Below, piece after piece: positions 59,901 to 64,000 of a stretch of 64,000 nt of DNA. Position 1 is the first letter of the stretch. Every line of letters begins with the position of its first letter. The position numbers were made by a program, and so were the translations under genes. The stretch comes from Semisulcospira habei (Eukaryota > Mollusca > Gastropoda > Semisulcospiridae): positions 161,203,489 through 161,267,488 of the forward strand of contig BTPG01000004.1 in NCBI GenBank assembly GCA_036245525.1. The letters run 5' to 3'. The notes under the pieces are model-generated. The model was not told the DNA's origin and ran no database searches. It worked only from the letters and a program-made list of their open reading frames with translations.

Positions 59901-60795
59901 TATTTCTGTTTCTTCCTGTTTTGGGAATAGCCGTATCCGCTGCACTAAGTATATGTTTGGTGACATTGGCGCAGTAGACATCTACATCTTCGGATTTTAG
60001 CTTGTCGGACTGAAACTCTAAGAGGGCCCCGAATTTCGACCAATTTGCTTTCTTATAATTATAGGTAAGTTCTAGAGAGCTTGACTGAGAGCGAAAATTC
60101 ACGTGAACAGCAATTGAGATGGGTAGGTGGTCGCTACCGAGGGTGTCCTCTCCGACCTCCCAGTCAACCATAGGAAACAGACCAGGAGATACTAGGGACA
60201 AGTCTATAGCAGAAGGAAGGTGGTCTGATCTATCAGGCACTCTAGTAGTGACACCACTGTTTAAAAGACACAGATCAGATTCCATGATTTGGTCTGCCAG
60301 GAAGGCTTTTTGGTTACTCGTAGCGGACTCACATACAAGGTTGTCCCAGAGGGAATGTCTGGCATTGAAGTCCCCTACAACAAGCCACTCGGCCTGTGCG
60401 TCTGAGACTTGCACTATCCACTCAGTGTCGGGCGGGTGGGGGGATTTAGGAATATATGTATTAAGGATGTTTATATGTAGACCGTTCGCAGAGCGAATAG
60501 CTATTGCACAATGATAGACTGTGTCCAAGGATGGTGGGACGGGAGAGGGGATTGGGTGGTATGTAACATCAGTCTTAACATATGTTGCCGTATGTATTTT
60601 CGTTGTTCCTGTGGTTTTGTTTACTACAGGAGGGTAGTAGTAACCTTGTAGTTTGGGGAGTTTTTTAAATGTACAGTTTGGTGACTGTAGGCAGAGCACC
60701 TGAAATTTATTCTCATACAAGTGCTGAATTAGATAGTCCAAGTTTTGGCCCAGACTACGGGCGTTCCATTGCAACACCTTAAGTTGACTATCCAT
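56965..60795 (-). CDS. LINE-2 ORF2: endonuclease-RT-RNase H, intact
   Basis: 1276 codons from ATG. Endonuclease at residues ~1-230: LQWNARSLGQNL, VVGDFNARHSLW and GSDHLPISI. The position that normally reads LQE(T/S) is CLQSPN, so the metal-binding Glu is not where expected. Reverse transcriptase at ~430-800: GPDDISYHMI, SYRPISLTSHLSKIYERI, QAGFRKARSVTDHLASL, TATFFDVRRAFDSVW, GVPQGTVIAPILYNIML and QYADDLVIW. RNase H at ~1040-1170: YTDGSVLEDGRAG, FSAEMTAIISAL, VCVDSQAVLKAI and GNELADSAA (the D-E-D-D set). The end has a CHC...EHSLLLC finger. This order is that of I-clade elements such as those known in snails. It may still be mobile if the endonuclease variant works. Confidence 0.9.
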   Translation of the reverse strand: MDSQLKVLQWNARSLGQNLDYLIQHLYENKFQVLCLQSPNCTFKKLPKLQGYYYPPVVNKTTGTTKIHTATYVKTDVTYHPIPSPVPPSLDTVYHCAIAIRSANGLHINILNTYIPKSPHPPDTEWIVQVSDAQAEWLVVGDFNARHSLWDNLVCESATSNQKAFLADQIMESDLCLLNSGVTTRVPDRSDHLPSAIDLSLVSPGLFPMVDWEVGEDTLGSDHLPISIAVHVNFRSQSSSLELTYNYKKANWSKFGALLEFQSDKLKSEDVDVYCANVTKHILSAADTAIPKTGRNRNKDTRPNNPWWNEECEKAKKDKRKTYKIWTKVRSEENHTMMKRAKIACNRATAKAKKAFFSSSMSSQIHSHTDLSKAWKSIKILKNVYNLPDPPVDVDGVTTFDDAGKAEAFARVFASVSQSSSLPETARSSRTREEGRAEYSDPFPDNTLSMNHPITLKELKEAISSVSSPNVSVGPDDISYHMISNFPEKFLHIILGLFQTCWESGELPTSWKQSTVIPVPKPGKPKKLTSSYRPISLTSHLSKIYERIVKSRLEYFVESRNILPDCQAGFRKARSVTDHLASLTSHVKTVLKKKKCITATFFDVRRAFDSVWHRRLLLKLKQIGLSGRIYSYVRSFLHGRTFSVRVGKCLSAPQTVDCGVPQGTVIAPILYNIMLYDLPSFLKLTGKNNPKELTSMYITQYADDLVIWQSSKILKSFSEQRKREASKFYQKVLDRTQEYMSINGFVLATEKTQLIFFTKNQDIYKPTYSLESVQLVPCSQVKFLGVIFTPNLSWNAHINYLIKKAQSALNLIRIIRKQSWGQDTKTLLHLCQALVRSRLSYGQECYFAAPQSLLSKLTSIDSQAVKLALGVPVHCETRAAYAEAGILPLAHHRKLQVSKFVSRTFTVPNSATHFLVKDKKWDKFKVSRKNHTLESITSYTSDIADSPDTVFGEVAPKPVPLQPPWLLEAAKVSIEDHSTSKTSNPHLLAARVRESLNKYQHHLQIYTDGSVLEDGRAGAGFSIPSLNTSKSFYLGLGFCVFSAEMTAIISALQFLIFYPRTPLRVVVCVDSQAVLKAIRSSRSRSRPDLLQEILSLSNAIIRQGTQLDFHWVPSHVGIRGNELADSAARVGALNVPPTQQLRILLSTSELNSKYCNLIQNCWKREKRELCAVKEKRCFADPSPFIPKLPRSQTEIIHRLRTRSWKLKFTQTLCHCGETAGLEHSLLLCRMPPPQLSRVRQSCQARDIRNLFQLLSDHSLAVELAKAIHSSTLSTYI

Positions 60796-60851
60796 TTTGA
60801 CAGGGGCTTAATTAGTACAAATTAATAGGGAAAATCTAAGTTTGTTTGTTT

Positions 60852-62169
60852 TTATAATCGACCAAGCACACCGAGATGGCCTAGGATTTTGAACAGGTCT
60901 AGAAGCCCCTCCCGCATCAGTTTGCGATCGGGGGTGTGGGCTTGGTATTTTAGATAGAGCCAGTCGGAGAACAATCCAAATACGGCCGAGGGGTTTCCTT
61001 CTTCCAGGGCTCTGACCAGTGACTTCAAGAGGTTTTTGATGAAGGTATGCTGGTCAAGGGAACTCCAGTCATCAGAGCCCTCCATTGCCAAATCGAAAGA
61101 TCCTTCACTGCCTGCGTCAATGTCGTTACTATCGGATTGAATGAACGGGGTAGGGGGAGATTCATTCTGCACATTCTGGGCCTCACTCTGCTCGACTATG
61201 TTCTCCGGATCGCTTTTTCCAGACTTTGAGGAATGGGAGGCACTTGTGAGGGACTGTTGAGCAGACTCTTTTTTCTTGTTTTTACCTCTTTTACGAGTTT
61301 TCTTGAGACGGAGGTTTTCATGTTTATTATGACTTTCGCTACTTTTGGCGGCTGCCTGCTGTTGCTCTAGAGCAGACCGAGGTTCTATGTCAGGCAAGAT
61401 TGTCTCCGTTACTGATGGGGATTCGGCAATTTCAGGGCGGTTAGATTTTGCTGAGTCATGTTTTTGGTGTTCTGAGAGCTTGGGTGGATGGGCGGGGCGG
61501 GCGGGGGCCGGCCTGCCCGGAGCAGTGATCACTGGAGGCCCCCAGAACTGCTTGTCGTACTGGGGGCTGAAGGGGGAGGCCTCGTTAACCTCCTGTCCAA
61601 CCTTAGCACGCCTCAGAGCTTCTGAAAAGGGAATGTACGTTTTTGACCTGATTTCATTTGCTCTTTTATGAAGAGTGTACTCCGGACACTTAGCATAGGC
61701 GGGGCTATGGTCCCCACCGCAGTTTACGCAATTTCTTGAGTTCTTACAGTTAGCACGCTCATGATCAGGCTGTGAACACTGTGAACAACTTGACTTTTTC
61801 GCACGACATTGAGCCTTGGTGTGCCCCAGGCGCTGGCATCTAGTGCATCTGCGCACGGGCGCAGAGAAAGGCACTACGTCAACATAAGCGCCTACTAGAT
61901 GTACTCTCTGTGGCAGGGTGGCTAATTTGAAGGTGACCTTTACAGCTTTGGTAGAATCGCCTTTCTTGTTCTTCAGACGCTCCACAGAGGACGCGTTGCC
62001 GAGTGATTGTCTCACTCTCTGCAGCTCGCCCTCTCCGAGCGGTATGCCGTAAATGACTCCTACTGTAGTAGGTTGGGGTATGGAGCACCTCACCTTTGCC
62101 CCACCCAGTTCTCTCTGAATGCTAAGTTTGTGTTGGATAGTAGCGTTTTTACAGTGAGCAATGTAGTGA
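60852..62169 (-). CDS. LINE-2 ORF1: gag-like protein with three CCHC knuckles, N-terminally truncated
   Basis: The first usable codon in the track-length frame is at 62093, but the frame is open to the insertion edge at 62169 (ATIQHKLSIQRELGGAKVRC), so the true N-terminus was lost by 5' truncation. An RRM-like region is followed by CTRCQRLGHTKAQC, CSQCSQPDHERANC and CVNCGGDHSPAYAKC, then a basic Lys/Arg stretch (KKTRKRGKNKKKE), a Ser/Glu-rich segment and an acidic tail. Such proteins coat LINE RNA. It lies 56 bp upstream of ORF2 on the same strand. Confidence 0.85.
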
Positions 62170-62180
62170 GAGTGGGGCTG

Positions 62181-62964
62181 GCAGCTGTAGTCGGCTTTGT
62201 GGTTCCGTTCTGTCTGTGGCTTTATAGGGTGCGGGTAGGCGGCTTGACGGCGCAGCGCGCGCGTCGGTGACGCGTGGTCGAATCCTAATGGTCGGCTGTC
62301 GTCTGTGTGGTGTCGCTCGCTGTTTGTGCCGTGGGGTGTGTGAGCGGTCCAATTGTTGTGCCCTAAGTCACAGACCTAAAAGTGCCTATGTGGGCCGTTT
62401 CCTCACGGGTGTGTGGGAAATCGTTTCGATTACTCCCTGTGTTCCTCTTAATCGGTAGAGAATCTGGTTTTGCTTGATGAGTTTTGGTGGTCGGTGTGTG
62501 CCATTACTCCACGCCCTGCATTCTGGTGTCTTTTTGGCTCTGTGTTATGTATCATTTCAGCGTTTCGGTCGAGGTAGTCGGTGAAACCCCTATACCCTCA
62601 TTGTCGATGGTCGGTGTGTGTTTGTGGTCTCCTCCCTTGTCCAATTACCTCTGTGTTTTGTTGTATTCGGTGTGTCCCGTGTTATTGTCCTAGTAGCCGA
62701 AGCATCCTCCTGTACCTTGTTACCTTGTTGTTTTGTTCTTGGAGTTACGTGGTGTCGAAGCTCGTGCAGCTTCCGTTCGTAGACAGTTCTGTTCCATTTT
62801 ATTAAAGTTTGTCCCTTTCCTTTTTCGTCGTTTTAGGGTATGCTTCTTTACTTTTATCTGGTGTGTCTTTACACATGTGTGAGAGACTGGACAAATGTTC
62901 GAATGCGTGGTCTGTCATGTTCGTCGGTCTAGTTGTTGATGGTGACGTATCGTTTAGGTTGTCG
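62181..62964 (-). other. PLE-2 segment related to the terminal units
   Basis: GGGCTGGCAGCTGTAGTCG, GCAGCGCGCG, and GGTCGAATCC(T)(A)ATGGTCGGCTGTCGT match 48980-49120 in order, with divergence. From about 62460 to 62964 I see no similarity and no gene. Confidence 0.65.
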
Positions 62965-63986
62965 TTAGTCGTTTCGTACCCCGTAGGGATGACTTAAGGT
63001 GTTTGGTTGTGGGTGTTGTGCTTCGATCCGTTTTATCTTTTTTTCCTGTCCTGGTGTTGTTTGAATAGGGTCAAGTCTTCCAATACGTCGAAAAGTGTCT
63101 AGTTGTGGGAGGTGTGGGGGTATGGTTGGATGCGTGTCCCCTTGGGACTTAGGAGCCAAGACCAGAAAAGAGAAGAAGCCAGTCCATTCTTTGGAGGACT
63201 GATGGCCCTGAAAAGGGCCTAAAGATGCGACGTAATAGGGCCTCTGTCGTCCTTGTGGGTGAGGGCGGCGGGAAACGGAGTAAGGCTGGTTGTCGTATGG
63301 CCTGCGTCTCTCCGGCCTGGTCTCTTCTCGTGGTCGTCTACTTGGTGGGGGTGCCATTCTCGGTGCCGCTCTGGTCGTAGGTCTCTCGTTGTCTCCATCG
63401 TTGATCTCTTCTTTCAGAAAGTTGGCAAACTGCTGCCTAACTCTGTCGCCTTGTTTTTTGATCGCTGCTTGGGCTTCGTGCGCTGCCATTTTCGCCGCCG
63501 TCAGAGTGTCGTCTTTGATTTGGCCGCTGAGGGAAGAGCTCGCTTTCTGGAGTAGGTGGCTGATTCTTGCATTCTCTGCTTTCTGTCGCTCGGTGAGGTA
63601 GGTCGTAATCTCCTCTGCCATTTTTTCGACGTGTGTCGCAGCTATTTTGTTAATCTGTTAATCTCTGCGATGATTTCTTTGGCTCGGCCTGCTGTTCCCC
63701 CAACTCGCAAGTTGATGTTCTTCGGCGGAAGATAAGGTGGAAGGTCGCCGTGTGCCATGTAGATCTCCAAGGTTTCCTTAGCTGTGGTGACATCCCTCCA
63801 AGTTGCCAAAGCTTCTTTTAAGGTGTCCTTAGATGGCATTTCTCCCGATTCGTTGTCTTGTAGTAGGGCGTCGAAGGCGCTGGGCAGTGGGGTGGTTGAA
63901 GCCTCGTTGACTCCGTGGTTGGCCATAGTGTTTTCCGGTGTGGTAGATGATGAAGGCTTCCGCTTTCGCAGTCCGCTTGGTCTCAT
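62965..63986 (-). pseudogene. ORF1-like coiled-coil/basic protein, split by an 8-bp duplication
   Basis: Two frames, 63986-63642 (114 aa, from ATG) and 63621-62965 (218 aa), read as one protein if one copy of the tandem octamer TGTTAATC (63648-63655 and 63656-63663) is disregarded. Visible features: a Ser/Thr-rich N-terminus, a helical segment (ATWRDVTTAKETLEIYM), a likely coiled coil (AENARISHLLQKASSSL to AAIKKQGDRVRQQFANFL), then an Arg/Pro-rich basic region (RRPREETRPERRRP) and a Pro/His tail. This looks like a nucleic-acid-binding ORF1/gag-like protein. I recognise no catalytic motif and cannot name a family. Confidence 0.6.
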
Positions 63987-64000
63987 TGTCGAGTGGCGAG

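Larger units (their letters stand above)
56672..62169 (-). mobile_element. LINE-2: I-clade LINE inserted in PLE-2, 11-bp TSD
   Basis: GAGTGGGGCTG occurs at 56661-56671 and 62170-62180. On the minus strand the element starts inside ORF1 (5' truncation), has ORF1, ORF2 with RNase H, a ~290-bp 3' untranslated region and an A-rich end (CAAGAAACAACAAAA). Removing it rejoins PLE-2 sequence resembling the GTTTCTGGCGGAGTTAGGGC region of the terminal units. Both ORFs are open, so the insertion is recent. Confidence 0.9.
47083..63986 (-). mobile_element. PLE-2: Penelope-like element with tandem terminal units, interrupted by LINE-2
   Basis: Read on the minus strand: an ORF1-like coding region (63986-62965), leader with sequence shared by the terminal units (62460-62181), LINE-2 insertion (62169-56672), 33-bp repeat arrays (56580-56268), reverse transcriptase (56117-54104), 3' untranslated region with a ribozyme (53331-53192), then two long near-identical terminal units ending at about 47083. 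Terminal repeats in tandem and hammerheads within them are established Penelope features. That the ORF1-like part belongs to the same copy is inferred from continuity across LINE-2's TSD. The element probably extends past the window end. Confidence 0.75.

Overview
This is eukaryotic, animal-type DNA, densely packed with transposable elements (TEs). I recognise no intact host gene, tRNA, rRNA or CRISPR array. The mix of TEs (RTE-like, jockey/L2-like and I-clade LINEs, two Penelope-like elements, a pogo/Tigger transposon, a THAP-DDE transposon and hammerhead ribozymes), together with long (CA)n, (GA)n and (TA)n tracts, suggests a marine invertebrate, most likely a mollusc. That is an inference from TE content, not a marker-gene identification. 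Two runs of N (5858-5877 and 26663-26685) show this is a draft assembly.

Layout. 1-9 kb: anonymous DNA, a deleted RTE endonuclease fragment, and a two-exon THAP + DDE transposase pseudogene whose intron carries a Penelope-derived foldback; then short tandem and inverted repeats. 9.5-17.2 kb: an RTE-like LINE split by a 4.0-kb LINE of a different family in the opposite direction, with an exact-length 549-bp direct duplication on either side. 19.1-22.0 kb: a 5'-truncated Penelope-like element (PLE-1) with reverse transcriptase and GIY-YIG domains and a 12-bp target-site duplication (TSD). 22-26.6 kb: anonymous. 26.7-30.9 kb: a nearly intact Tigger transposon on the minus strand with a clean GT-AG intron and a recognisable 5' terminal region. 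32-35.3 kb: a (TA)n palindrome and a 3-kb element bounded by ~245-bp inverted repeats. Inside it is a 749-bp insertion, flanked by a perfect 14-bp TSD, that carries a complete minimal hammerhead ribozyme. 35.8-38.7 kb: two broken ORFs of TE-associated type, one OTU/vertnin-like. 40-47 kb: SINE-like, MITE-like and LINE remnants.

47.1-64 kb is the most interesting part: a large minus-strand Penelope-like element (PLE-2). Its reverse transcriptase ORF (54.1-56.1 kb) lacks a GIY-YIG domain. It is followed by two near-identical tandem terminal units (3256 and 2709 bp), each holding an array of 33-bp hairpin-forming repeats. Complete hammerhead ribozymes with extended stem III sit at the two outer unit boundaries, while the ribozyme at the internal unit-unit junction has lost its cleavage site and a core base. 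An I-clade LINE with intact ORF2 (56672-62169, perfect 11-bp TSD) has jumped into PLE-2. Beyond it lies an ORF1-like coiled-coil coding region broken by an 8-bp tandem duplication.

In the main, the window records successive nested insertions rather than a cooperating gene set. Its unifying theme is self-cleaving RNA: full hammerheads in two unrelated-looking elements, and a degenerate hammerhead-like fold at the end of PLE-1 and in its foldback derivative.
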